This document shows, piece after piece, positions 33,045 through 41,237 of a stretch of DNA of 64,000 nt (position 1 is the first letter of the stretch; each line of letters begins with the position of its first letter). This DNA comes from CAVSMC01 sp963798655 (lineage in GTDB: Bacteria > Pseudomonadota > Gammaproteobacteria > Burkholderiales > Casimicrobiaceae): NCBI GenBank assembly GCA_963798655.1, contig CAWCUH010000007.1:372001-436000 (forward strand), in the 5' to 3' direction. The position numbers and the translations under genes were made by a program. Under the pieces are notes generated by a model that had not been told where the DNA came from, searched no databases, and saw only the letters and a list, made by a program, of their open reading frames with translations.

Positions 33045-34559
33045 TCAGCCGACGGCGAGCGAAGGCGACTCCGACATCTCCGCCGAATCGTCATCGCCGC
33101 GGTCCTCGTCGCGCTCGCTCGCGAGCTGCGACAGGTAATCGGCGGTGATGTCGCCGGTCACGTACTTGCCGTCGAAGCACGACGCCTCGAAGTCGACGAG
33201 CTTCGGGTTCGCCGCGCGCACAGCGTTCTTCAGCGCGTCGAGGTCCTGGTAGATCAGCAGGTCGGCGCCGATCTCGCGCGCGATCTCGGCTTCGCTGCGG
33301 CCGGTCGCGACGAGCTCGCGCTGGTTCGGCATGTCGATGCCGTAGACGTTCGGAAAGCGTACCGGCGGCGCCGCCGATGCGAAGTACACCTTGCGCGCAC
33401 CCGCCTCGCGCGCCATCTGCACGATCTCGCGCGACGTCGTGCCACGCACGATCGAGTCGTCGACGAGCAGCACGACCTTGCCCTTGAACTCGATGCCGAT
33501 CGGGTTCAGCTTCTGGCGCACGCTCTTCTTGCGCAGCGCCTGCCCCGGCATGATGAACGTGCGGCCGATGTAGCGGCTCTTCACGAAGCCTTCGCGGTAC
33601 GTGAGCCCGAGATCGTTCGCGAGCTGCAGCGCGGACGGCCGGCTCGAGTCCGGGATCGGGATTACGACGTCGATGTCGGACGCCTCGGCAATGCGCCTCA
33701 CCTTTTTCGCAAGCTCGTGTCCCATGTGCAGCCGCGCTTCGTACACCGACGTGCCGTCGATGACCGAATCGGGCCGCGCGAGATAGACGAACTCGAAGAT
33801 GCACGGGCGCAGGATCGGGTTGTCGGCGCATTGACGCGCATGGAACGTTCCGGTCAGGTCGACGTAGATCGCCTCACCGGGCGCGACGTCGCGCAGCAGT
33901 CGGAAGCCGAGCGCCTCGATCGCGACCGACTCGCTCGCCGCCATGTACTCGGTGCCTCCCATCGCCTCGTTCACGCCGATCGCGAGCGGCCGGATGCCGA
34001 ACGGATCGCGGAACGCGACGAGCCCGTAGCCGGCGATCATCGCCACGACCGCATACGCACCGCGGCAGCGCTTGTGCACGCCGGCGACGGCGCGGAAGAT
34101 CGCGTCGGGATCGAGACGCGCATGATGCGCGGCGCGCTCGAGCTCGAGCGCGAACACGTTCAGCAACACCTCGGAATCGGAGTTCGTGTTGACGTGGCGG
34201 AAGTCGAGCTGGAAGAGCTCGCGCTTCAATGCCTCGCTGTTCGTGAGATTGCCGTTGTGCCCCAGCGTCACGCCGAATGGCGAGTTGACGTAGAACGGCT
34301 GCGACTCGAGATCGGAGAACGCCGAGCCCGCTGTCGGATAGCGGCAGTGCGCGATGCCGGCGTGGCCGACGAGGTCACGCATGTCGCGCGTGCGGAACAC
34401 GCTCTGCACCATGCCGCGCCCTTTCGACATGTGGAACATCGCGCCTTCGCTCGTGACGATGCCGGCGGCGTCCTGGCCACGATGCTGCAGCAGCAGCAGG
34501 CTGTCGTAGAGCAGCTGGTTGACCGGCGTATGCGCTACAACGCCCGCGATTCCGCACAT
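33045..34559 (-). CDS. purF: Amidophosphoribosyltransferase
   Basis: First committed step of purine synthesis: PRPP plus glutamine gives phosphoribosylamine. The 504-aa protein begins MCGIAGVV, placing the catalytic N-terminal nucleophile Cys2 correctly after Met removal, which fixes the start at ATG 34559. The glutaminase domain shows LLLQHRGQDAAGI and GHNGNLTN. The PRPP-binding loop VVLLVDDSIVRGTTSRE lies near residue 365. It starts only 2 bp after the SPOR gene stop, where most relatives have cvpA in between. Confidence 0.96.
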   Translation of the reverse strand: MCGIAGVVAHTPVNQLLYDSLLLLQHRGQDAAGIVTSEGAMFHMSKGRGMVQSVFRTRDMRDLVGHAGIAHCRYPTAGSAFSDLESQPFYVNSPFGVTLGHNGNLTNSEALKRELFQLDFRHVNTNSDSEVLLNVFALELERAAHHARLDPDAIFRAVAGVHKRCRGAYAVVAMIAGYGLVAFRDPFGIRPLAIGVNEAMGGTEYMAASESVAIEALGFRLLRDVAPGEAIYVDLTGTFHARQCADNPILRPCIFEFVYLARPDSVIDGTSVYEARLHMGHELAKKVRRIAEASDIDVVIPIPDSSRPSALQLANDLGLTYREGFVKSRYIGRTFIMPGQALRKKSVRQKLNPIGIEFKGKVVLLVDDSIVRGTTSREIVQMAREAGARKVYFASAAPPVRFPNVYGIDMPNQRELVATGRSEAEIAREIGADLLIYQDLDALKNAVRAANPKLVDFEASCFDGKYVTGDITADYLSQLASERDEDRGDDDSAEMSESPSLAVG

Positions 34560-34561
34560 GG

Positions 34562-35335
34562 CTATTTGACCGTCGCGACCATGCCGTTGTAGCCGTCGCC
34601 CTTCAGCCTGTTGCGCGCCTCGGTCGCGGCGTCGCGCGACGGATACGAGCCGACGCGCACGCGCCACAGCGTGCCGTGCGTCGTCTGCACCGGCTCCGTG
34701 TACGCGGGATAGCCGGCGCGCTTCAACTTTCCCGTCAGTGCATTGGCGCCCTTGTCGTCGGCGAATGCGGCGAGTTGCACGATGAAGCCTTGCCCGCTTG
34801 CCGTCGCGGAGGAAACGGCGGGCGCCGCTGCCGGCACATTCGCGTGCTTCGGCGCTTCGGTCTTCGCCGGCTCGGCTTTCGCCGCTTCCGTCTTTGGCGC
34901 TTCACTCTTCGGCGGCTCGCTCTTCGCAACCGCGGCCGATGCGGCAGCGTCCGGTTTCGCCGCGTTGGCGCCGGCCTTTTCGTTCGCCGGAATGGCGGAG
35001 CTCGCCGGTGCCGCGGGCGGTGCAGCGAGCACGCGGTGCTCGGCGTCGGCAATCGACTTGGCCGGCGCGGCGTCGGCCGGCGAAGCGCTGCTCGCCGCGG
35101 ACTTCGCTGCGCCCGCCTTCGGCTCCGTCAAGCGGTTGACGAACTTGCCGTCGTCGACCGGCGGAATCTGCACCGACACTTCGTCTCCGAGCGGCCGCGG
35201 CTCGCGCTCGAGCAGCATCGGCACGATGACCGCGGCGGCGAGCGCGAGCACGACGGCGCCGACGAGGCGTCGGCGCGCCTTGCGCTTCAGCTCGTCGACA
35301 GCGGCGTCGTCGGGTTCGGCGAATCGGTCAGCCAT
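34562..35335 (-). CDS. SPOR-domain protein (DedD-like)
   Basis: Septum-associated peptidoglycan-binding protein. The 257-aa product has a basic cytoplasmic start (KRKARRR), one membrane helix (about residues 24-41), then a long Ala/Pro/Lys/Glu-rich periplasmic linker with KSEPPK-, KTEAAKAEPAK-type repeats (about 70-170). A C-terminal SPOR domain (about 178-257) includes GFIVQLAAFADDKGANAL and WRVRVGSYPSRDAA. Such domains bind denuded glycan at the division site. The start overlaps the folC end by 8 bp. Equivalent to dedD in the E. coli folC-dedD-cvpA-purF order. Confidence 0.9.
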   Translation of the reverse strand: MADRFAEPDDAAVDELKRKARRRLVGAVVLALAAAVIVPMLLEREPRPLGDEVSVQIPPVDDGKFVNRLTEPKAGAAKSAASSASPADAAPAKSIADAEHRVLAAPPAAPASSAIPANEKAGANAAKPDAAASAAVAKSEPPKSEAPKTEAAKAEPAKTEAPKHANVPAAAPAVSSATASGQGFIVQLAAFADDKGANALTGKLKRAGYPAYTEPVQTTHGTLWRVRVGSYPSRDAATEARNRLKGDGYNGMVATVK

Positions 35336-36626
35336 GGCGCGGCGCGCGTTGCACTCGAGGCATCGTCGCGGCGAGCGCCGCGGCGACGGTGAGAAACGAT
35401 CCGAAAACGACGATTCTATCAGCTTCGTCCGCATCGCCTCGCGCCGCAGCATACGCGTCGGCGACGTCGTCGTGGTCGACGATCGCGGACGGCGAGACGC
35501 CGGCCCGCACGAGCGCCTCGCGCATTCGCGCAGCGCTCGCGCCACGCGGTCCGGGCAGCGATGCGACATGCCAGCGGTCGACACGCGGCGCGACCGCGCG
35601 CACGACCGACGCGATGTCCTTGTCGGCGAGCATGCCGACGACCGCGTGCGTGCGCGGATGAAATCCCATCTCGCCGAGCGTCGCCGCGAGCGAGCGCGCC
35701 GCCTGCGCGTTGTGCGCGACGTCGAGCACCGTCGCCGGCCGTCCGGGCAGCACCTGGAAGCGTCCTGCAAGCTCGACGCCGACGAGACCGTCGCGCACCG
35801 CGGACGCCGGCGTCGGAACGCGCTCGCGCAGTACGTCGAGCACGACAAGCGCGCTCGCCGCATTCGCGAACTGAAAGCGGCCGCGCAAGGCCGGTATCGG
35901 CAGCCCGAAGCGATCGCCGGCCGGCCCGCGGAAGCGCCATTGCAGCGTCGATTCGACCCGGTAGTCGAAGTCGCGGCCGAGCGTCATCAACGGCGCGCCG
36001 ATCGCCGCCGCATGCTCGACCAGCGACGCCGGCGGGTCCCGGTCGCCGCAGATCGCCGGGCGTCCGCTGCGAAAGATGCCCGCCTTCTCGCGACCGATGT
36101 CCTCGCGTGTCGGCCCCAGATAGTCGACATGGTCGATGTCCACCCCCGTGACCACCGACACGTCGGCGTCGATCACGTTCACGGCGTCGAGCCGCCCGCC
36201 GAGTCCCACTTCGAGGACCAGTGCGGCGAGGGGCGCGCGCGAGAACAGCCACAGCGCGGCGAGCGTGCCGTATTCGAAATACGTGAGCGGCGTCGCGCCG
36301 CGCGCGTCGTCGACCGCGCCGAACGCCGACACGAGCTCGGTGTCGTCGGCCATGCGGCCGCCGACGCGCACGCGCTCGTTGTAGCGCAGCAGATGCGGCG
36401 ATGTGTAGAGGCCGGTTCGATGGCCGGCGCGCTCGAGGATCGCCTCGAGCATCGCGCACGTCGAGCCCTTGCCGTTGGTGCCGCCGACGGTGATGACCGG
36501 GCAGGCGATCGCGATCGCCATCCGCGACGCGACGTCGCGCACGCGATCGAGCCCCATCGCGATCGCTTTCGGGTGCTGCGTCTCGACGTAGGCGAGCCAC
36601 CCGGCGAGCGTCGACGGGCGGCTCAC
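35328..36626 (-). CDS. folC: Bifunctional folylpolyglutamate/dihydrofolate synthase
   Basis: Mur-ligase-family enzyme that adds glutamate to dihydropteroate and then to folates. The 432-aa protein has the ATP-binding loop VGGTNGKGSTCAML near residue 47, the omega-loop region TSPHLLRYNERVRV, the EVGLGGRLDAVN motif near 145 and C-terminal DVAHNAQAARSL near 325. The start is GTG 36626, overlapping the accD stop in GTGA. The end overlaps the SPOR gene by 8 bp, so accD, folC and the SPOR gene are translationally linked. Confidence 0.94.
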   Translation of the reverse strand: MSRPSTLAGWLAYVETQHPKAIAMGLDRVRDVASRMAIAIACPVITVGGTNGKGSTCAMLEAILERAGHRTGLYTSPHLLRYNERVRVGGRMADDTELVSAFGAVDDARGATPLTYFEYGTLAALWLFSRAPLAALVLEVGLGGRLDAVNVIDADVSVVTGVDIDHVDYLGPTREDIGREKAGIFRSGRPAICGDRDPPASLVEHAAAIGAPLMTLGRDFDYRVESTLQWRFRGPAGDRFGLPIPALRGRFQFANAASALVVLDVLRERVPTPASAVRDGLVGVELAGRFQVLPGRPATVLDVAHNAQAARSLAATLGEMGFHPRTHAVVGMLADKDIASVVRAVAPRVDRWHVASLPGPRGASAARMREALVRAGVSPSAIVDHDDVADAYAAARGDADEADRIVVFGSFLTVAAALAATMPRVQRAPRHG

Positions 36627-37489
36627 CCCGGAGCCGGTTGCCGCGTCAGCAGCGCGAGCAGCCGAGCGAGCTCGTCCTTCAGTTGCCGGCGATCGACGAT
36701 CATGTCGATCGCGCCCTTGTCGAGCAGGAACTCGGCGCGCTGGAAGCCTTCGGGAAGCTTCTCGCGCACCGTCTGCTCGATCACGCGCGGACCGGCGAAG
36801 CCAATCAGCGCACCGGGCTCGGCGATCACGATGTCGGCGACGAAGGCGAACGACGCCGACACGCCGCCCATCGTCGGGTCGGTCAGCACCGACAGGAACG
36901 GCAGACGCGCCTTGTTGAGCTCCTGCAGCACCGCGGTGGTCTTCGCCATCTGGAACAGCGAATTGACGCCTTCCTGCATTCGCGCGCCACCCGATGCGGA
37001 GATGCACACGAACGGCACGCGGTTGTCGTATGCGACGCGCACGCCGCGAACGAAGCGCTCGCCGACGACCGCGCCCATCGACCCGCCCATGAAGTCGAAC
37101 ACGAACGCGGCGAGCACGAGCGGCACGCTCTTGACGCTGCCCTGCATGACGACTAGCGCGTCGGTCTCGCCGGTCTCGTCGAGCGCTGCGCCGAGGCGCT
37201 CGGTGTATTTCCTCGTGTCCTTGAACTTCAGCACGTCGACGGGAACGACCTCGGAGCCGATCTCGAAGCGACCTTCCGGGTCGAGCAGCTGGTCGATGCG
37301 CTCGCGAGCGCCGACGCGCGCATGATGGTTGCACTTCGGGCAGACGTGCAGGTTGTTCTCGAGGTCGGTCCGATAGAGCACCGCCTCGCACGCGGGGCAC
37401 TTGACCCACAGCCCCTCCGGCACCGTCGCCTTGCGAACGCCGGGCTCGCTCTTGATCCGCGGCGGCAGCAGCTTTTGCAGCCAGGTCAA
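36623..37489 (-). CDS. accD: Acetyl-CoA carboxylase carboxyltransferase subunit beta
   Basis: Transfers the carboxyl group from biotin to acetyl-CoA together with AccA. The protein has the N-terminal zinc ribbon (CPAC and CPKC pairs near residues 26-48) and the crotonase-like carboxyltransferase core with SASGGARMQEGVNSL and DPTMGGVSASFA. I chose TTG 37489: it gives TWLQKLLPPRIK directly after the initiator, the standard AccD N terminus, a normal 288-aa length, and GGAGGG at 7-nt spacing. An in-frame ATG at 37555 would add 22 atypical residues and has its GAGG only 2 nt away. Confidence 0.92.
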   Translation of the reverse strand: MTWLQKLLPPRIKSEPGVRKATVPEGLWVKCPACEAVLYRTDLENNLHVCPKCNHHARVGARERIDQLLDPEGRFEIGSEVVPVDVLKFKDTRKYTERLGAALDETGETDALVVMQGSVKSVPLVLAAFVFDFMGGSMGAVVGERFVRGVRVAYDNRVPFVCISASGGARMQEGVNSLFQMAKTTAVLQELNKARLPFLSVLTDPTMGGVSASFAFVADIVIAEPGALIGFAGPRVIEQTVREKLPEGFQRAEFLLDKGAIDMIVDRRQLKDELARLLALLTRQPAPG

Positions 37490-37559
37490 AGGTGCGCCCT
37501 CCGCGCTTCGCGCTTCCGGCGCTGATTCGCGCTTGCGGCGGCCCTGCGCGCTCATCGCC

Positions 37560-38378
37560 TCAGGCCGCCCGTGGCGTGCGCGCGTCGAGCGCAGCGCGGA
37601 TGTTGGCGAGCCAGGCGCCGGCGCGCATCGGCGCCTCCGACGGCGCACCCGCTTCCATCTCCTCGATGATGCGGCTGCCGATCACGACGGCGTCGGCGTG
37701 CGCTGCGATCGCCTGCGCGCTCGCGGCATCGCGGATACCGAAGCCCACGCCCACCGGCAGCGCGACGTGCCGACGGATCTCGGCGAGCCTGCGCGCAACG
37801 TCGACCGTGTCGAGGTGGCCGGCGCCGGTCACGCCCTTCAGCGACACATAGTAGACATAGCCGCGCGCGAGCCGGCCGACGGCGTCGACGCGCGCCGCCG
37901 GCGTCGTCGGCGACAGCAGGAAGATCGGCGCGAGCCCGCGCGCTTCGAGCAACGCCGCGAACTCGACGGATTCTTCCGGCGGATAGTCGACGACGAGCAC
38001 GCCGTCGACGCCGGCGTCCTGTGCGCGATCTGCGAACACTTTCGCGCCCATCGCTTCGATCGGATTCGCGTAGCCCATCAGCACGATCGGCGTCGTCGCG
38101 TCCCGCGCGCGGAACTCGCGCACCATCGCGAGCACGTGGCGCAATCCGACGTGTTGCGCGAGCGCGCGCTCCGATGCGCGCTGGATCACCGGACCGTCGG
38201 CCATCGGATCGGAGAACGGAACGCCGAGCTCGACGACATCGGCGCCGGCGGCGACGAGCGCGTGCAGGATCGCAACGGTCGACGCCGGCGACGGGTCGCC
38301 GGCCGTCACGTAGGGAATGAGCGCGGTGCGCCGTGCGGCGCGCAGTCGTGCGAACGTCGCGTCGATGCGGTTGGTCAC
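37560..38378 (-). CDS. trpA: Tryptophan synthase alpha subunit
   Basis: Cleaves indole-3-glycerol phosphate to indole and glyceraldehyde 3-phosphate. The 272-aa TIM barrel has the catalytic Glu in VELGVPFSDPMADGP near residue 48 and the catalytic Asp near 60 in the same signature. LMGYANPIEAMG is near 105, and the phosphate-binding GVGFGIRD near 213. The start is GTG 38378, with GGAG 9 nt upstream. It sits 103 bp after trpB, a gap filled by a small coupling ORF. Confidence 0.95.
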   Translation of the reverse strand: MTNRIDATFARLRAARRTALIPYVTAGDPSPASTVAILHALVAAGADVVELGVPFSDPMADGPVIQRASERALAQHVGLRHVLAMVREFRARDATTPIVLMGYANPIEAMGAKVFADRAQDAGVDGVLVVDYPPEESVEFAALLEARGLAPIFLLSPTTPAARVDAVGRLARGYVYYVSLKGVTGAGHLDTVDVARRLAEIRRHVALPVGVGFGIRDAASAQAIAAHADAVVIGSRIIEEMEAGAPSEAPMRAGAWLANIRAALDARTPRAA

Positions 38379-38485
38379 GCCTCGGTCTCCGCACCGCCCG
38401 TCGTGCGCGTCACCCCGCTTCGTCGGCCTCGGCGCACGCGCGCACCGACGGCCCTCCGGGGCTTCGCTTCGCCCCGCGCGCTCAT
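38375..38485 (-). CDS. Small ORF linking trpB and trpA
   Basis: A 36-codon ORF starts in the ATGA that ends trpB (ATG 38483-38485) and stops in the GTGA that begins trpA. It therefore overlaps both genes by 4 bp. The product would be very basic and Arg/Gly-rich (begins MSARGEAKPRRAVGARV) with no recognisable domain. From memory, some Burkholderia have a DNA methyltransferase gene between trpB and trpA, so this could be a remnant. It may also be only a translational-coupling bridge. I cannot show that the peptide matters. Confidence 0.35.
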   Translation of the reverse strand: MSARGEAKPRRAVGARVRRGRRSGVTRTTGGAETEA

Positions 38486-39729
38486 CCGCGCCTCGCCGGA
38501 TCGCATTCCGGCCGGCAGAAGAATTTGAGGCCGGTGCGCTCGGCGACCGTCGCCATGTCCTTGTCGCCGCGGCCGGAGAGATTGACCAGCAGGATCTTGT
38601 CGCGCGCCATCGTCGGCGCGATCTTGGCCGCGTACGCGAGCGCATGCGACGACTCGAGCGCCGGGATGATGCCCTCGGTATGGCAGCACGTCTGGAACGC
38701 CGCGAGCGCCTCGTCGTCGGTGATCGACACGTAGTCGGCGCGATGCGAGTCCTTGAGCCATGCGTGCTCGGGTCCGACGCCGGGATAGTCGAGGCCGGCC
38801 GACACCGAATGCGTCTCCACGATCTGGCCGTCGTCGTCCTGCAGCAGATACGTTCGATTGCCGTGCAGCACGCCGGGGCGTCCCGCGCACAGCGACGCCG
38901 CGTGATGACCGGTGGCGATGCCCTCGCCGGCCGCCTCGACGCCGACGAGCTTCACGTCATCGTGCTCGATGTACGGATGGAAGATGCCCATCGCGTTCGA
39001 TCCGCCGCCAACGCATGCGATGATGACGTCGGGCTGGCGTCCAGCGGCCTGCGGCATCTGCTCGATGCACTCGCGCCCGATGACGCTCTGGAAGTCGCGC
39101 ACCATCATCGGATACGGATGCGGGCCGGCGACCGTACCGATGATGTAGAACGTCGACTCGACGTTGGTCACCCAGTCGCGCATCGCCTCGTTCAGCGCGT
39201 CCTTCAACGTCTTGGAGCCCGATGCAACCGGAACGACGCTGGCGCCGAGCATCGTCATCCGGAAGACGTTCTGCGCCTGGCGCTTCACGTCCTCCGAGCC
39301 CATGTAGACGACGCATTCCATGCCGAAGCGCGCGGCAACCGTCGCCGCGGCGACGCCGTGCATGCCGGCACCCGTCTCCGCGATCACGCGCGGCTTGCCG
39401 AGCCGCTTCGCAAGCAGCGCCTGGCCGATGCAGTTGTTGATCTTGTGCGCGCCGGTGTGATTCAAATCCTCGCGCTTCAGCCAGATCTGCGCGCCGCCGA
39501 GCATCTGCGACCAGCGCTTGGCGTGGTACACGGGCGACGGCCGGCCGACGTAATGCGCGAGCTCGTCCTCGAACTCGGCGACGAACGCCGGGTCGTTGCG
39601 ATAGTGCTCGTATTGCGCCTTCAGCTCGTCGAGCGCGCGTATGAGCGTCTCGGCGACGAACACGCCACCGTACGGACCGAAGTGTCCGCGCTCGTCGGGC
39701 AGGTTGTACGGGATGTCACGCATCTGCAT
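38482..39729 (-). CDS. trpB: Tryptophan synthase beta subunit
   Basis: PLP enzyme condensing indole with serine. The 415-aa protein shows the PLP lysine in NHTGAHKINNCIGQALLA near residue 92 and the glutamate motif AETGAGMHGVA near 114. The phosphate-binding GGGSNAMGIFHPY lies near 237. Its C terminus overlaps the small ORF preceding trpA, and its start overlaps trpF by 14 bp. A second ATG follows 6 bp after the chosen ATG 39729. Confidence 0.96.
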   Translation of the reverse strand: MQMRDIPYNLPDERGHFGPYGGVFVAETLIRALDELKAQYEHYRNDPAFVAEFEDELAHYVGRPSPVYHAKRWSQMLGGAQIWLKREDLNHTGAHKINNCIGQALLAKRLGKPRVIAETGAGMHGVAAATVAARFGMECVVYMGSEDVKRQAQNVFRMTMLGASVVPVASGSKTLKDALNEAMRDWVTNVESTFYIIGTVAGPHPYPMMVRDFQSVIGRECIEQMPQAAGRQPDVIIACVGGGSNAMGIFHPYIEHDDVKLVGVEAAGEGIATGHHAASLCAGRPGVLHGNRTYLLQDDDGQIVETHSVSAGLDYPGVGPEHAWLKDSHRADYVSITDDEALAAFQTCCHTEGIIPALESSHALAYAAKIAPTMARDKILLVNLSGRGDKDMATVAERTGLKFFCRPECDPARRG

Positions 39730-40378
39730 TGCGCACCGCCTCGATGAACGCGGCGATCCGCGCCGGATCCTTGACGCCTTTCATCGGCCGACCGTCGCCG
39801 CCGACCGCTTCGACGCCGCTCGACACGTCGACGGCCCAGGGCTGCACGCGCCGGATGGCATCGCCGACGTTCGCCGCATTGAGACCGCCGGAGAGCACGA
39901 TCGGACGCGCGATCGATCGCGGCAGCGAATCCCAATCGAACGCGTTTCCCGTGCCGCCCGGCAACCCGCCGGAAGGCGGCGCATCGAACAGCAGCGCCGC
40001 GGCATCCGGATAACGCGCGGCATATTCTACCAGCGCAGCCTCGCCGGCCGCGCGAACGGCGATCGCCTTCACGTACGGGCGCCCGAATGCGCGGCACAGC
40101 GCAGCGTCCTCATCGCCATGGAACTGCAGCGCGTCGAGCGGCACGGCGGCGAGCGCCGCGCGCACTTCTTCCGGCGACGGATCGACGAACAGGCCCACGA
40201 TCGATACGAACGGCGGCACCGCGGCCGCGATTGCGCGCGCCTGCGCATGGTCGACGACGCGCGGCGTGCCGCGCCAGAACACGAGGCCGATCGCGTCGGC
40301 CCCCGCGTCGGCGGCGGCGCGCGCGTGCGCGACGTCGCGCAGCCCGCAGATCTTCACGCGCGTGCGACGCGCGCTCAT
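39716..40378 (-). CDS. trpF: Phosphoribosylanthranilate isomerase
   Basis: Converts phosphoribosylanthranilate to the carboxyphenylamino-deoxyribulose phosphate. The 220-aa TIM barrel has the general-base Cys in VKICGLRD (near residue 11) and the general-acid Asp in LLFDAPPSGG near 130. The closing phosphate-binding segments LSGGLNAANV and DVSSGVEAVGG are near 167-190. ATG 40378 overlaps the truA stop by 4 bp (ATGA). The 3' end overlaps trpB by 14 bp. Confidence 0.95.
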   Translation of the reverse strand: MSARRTRVKICGLRDVAHARAAADAGADAIGLVFWRGTPRVVDHAQARAIAAAVPPFVSIVGLFVDPSPEEVRAALAAVPLDALQFHGDEDAALCRAFGRPYVKAIAVRAAGEAALVEYAARYPDAAALLFDAPPSGGLPGGTGNAFDWDSLPRSIARPIVLSGGLNAANVGDAIRRVQPWAVDVSSGVEAVGGDGRPMKGVKDPARIAAFIEAVRNADA

Positions 40379-41166
40379 TTGCAGCCGTGCGACAGCACGA
40401 GGGGGCGCCGCGTCGACGGCAGGCCGAACGCGGCGTCGTAATCGGCGCCGGTGAAATAGAGGCCGTCGGCGGCGAACGTCGGTGCGCCGCGCGTGCGATC
40501 GCGGCCGGCGAGAAGCTCCGCGATCCATTGCGGCCGCTGCTTGCCGGCGCCGACATAGACCAGTGCGCCGACGATATTGCGGATCATGTGATGCAGGAAC
40601 GCATTGGCGGAGAAGTCGAAGCGCACGAGGCCCTCGTCGATCGTGACCGACGCGACGGCGAGCGACTTCACCGGCGATTTCGCCTGGCATTGCGCTGCGC
40701 GAAACGCCGAGAAATCGTGCGTGCCGACGAGCGCTCGCGCGGCGCGCGACATCGCGTCCACATCGAGCGGGCGATGGTACCAGCCCGCACGCGCGGCATT
40801 GAGCGCCGGGCGCACCGGCGAGGGCACGAGGACGTACGTGTAATGGCGCGCGCTCGCCGAATAGCGCGCGTGGAAATCGTCCGCGACTCGACGCGACCAT
40901 TGCACGGCGAGCGACGGCGGAAGATTGGCGTTCACGCCGCGCACCCATGCGCTGTCGGGTCTCGCGGCGTCGGTGTCGAAATGGACGACTTGCATCGTCG
41001 CGTGGACGCCCGCGTCGGTGCGCCCGGCGGCGACGGTCGCGACCGGCGCGGCGGCGATCGCCGAGAGCGCGCGCTCGAGCGCATCCTGCACGCCGCGGCC
41101 GTCCGGTTGCGATTGCCAGCCGGTGAAGCCGTCGCCGGCGAATTCGAGGCCGATCGCGATGCGCAT
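40375..41166 (-). CDS. truA: tRNA pseudouridine(38-40) synthase TruA
   Basis: Makes pseudouridine at positions 38-40 of the tRNA anticodon stem-loop. The 263-aa protein has the catalytic Asp51 in AAGRTDAGVHAT, the N-terminal GLEFAGDGFTGWQSQ and the FLHHMIRNIVGALVYVG motif near 205. ATG 41166 matches the family start. A longer reading would run into the palindromic repeat immediately upstream. It leads the trpF-trpB-trpA-accD run, a conserved betaproteobacterial order. Confidence 0.95.
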   Translation of the reverse strand: MRIAIGLEFAGDGFTGWQSQPDGRGVQDALERALSAIAAAPVATVAAGRTDAGVHATMQVVHFDTDAARPDSAWVRGVNANLPPSLAVQWSRRVADDFHARYSASARHYTYVLVPSPVRPALNAARAGWYHRPLDVDAMSRAARALVGTHDFSAFRAAQCQAKSPVKSLAVASVTIDEGLVRFDFSANAFLHHMIRNIVGALVYVGAGKQRPQWIAELLAGRDRTRGAPTFAADGLYFTGADYDAAFGLPSTRRPLVLSHGCK

Positions 41167-41170
41167 GACG

Positions 41171-41234
41171 AAATAGGGGACAGACCCCAATTTCGCCGAC
41201 GTCGCGCCGCGAAATTGGGGTCTGTCCCCTATTT
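41171..41234. repeat. REP-like long palindrome (copy 1)
   Basis: A perfect 25-bp inverted repeat (41171-41195 and 41210-41234) with a 14-nt loop. The outer 16 bases, AAATAGGGGACAGACC, are shared with a second palindrome at 49855-49940, while the inner arm differs. It fills the truA-fimV gap, starting 4 bp before the truA ATG and ending 3 bp from the fimV stop. The shared ends with variable cores suggest a mobile, RAYT-dependent REP family. It may also act as a transcription or mRNA-stability barrier for fimV. Confidence 0.85.
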
Positions 41235-41237
41235 AAA

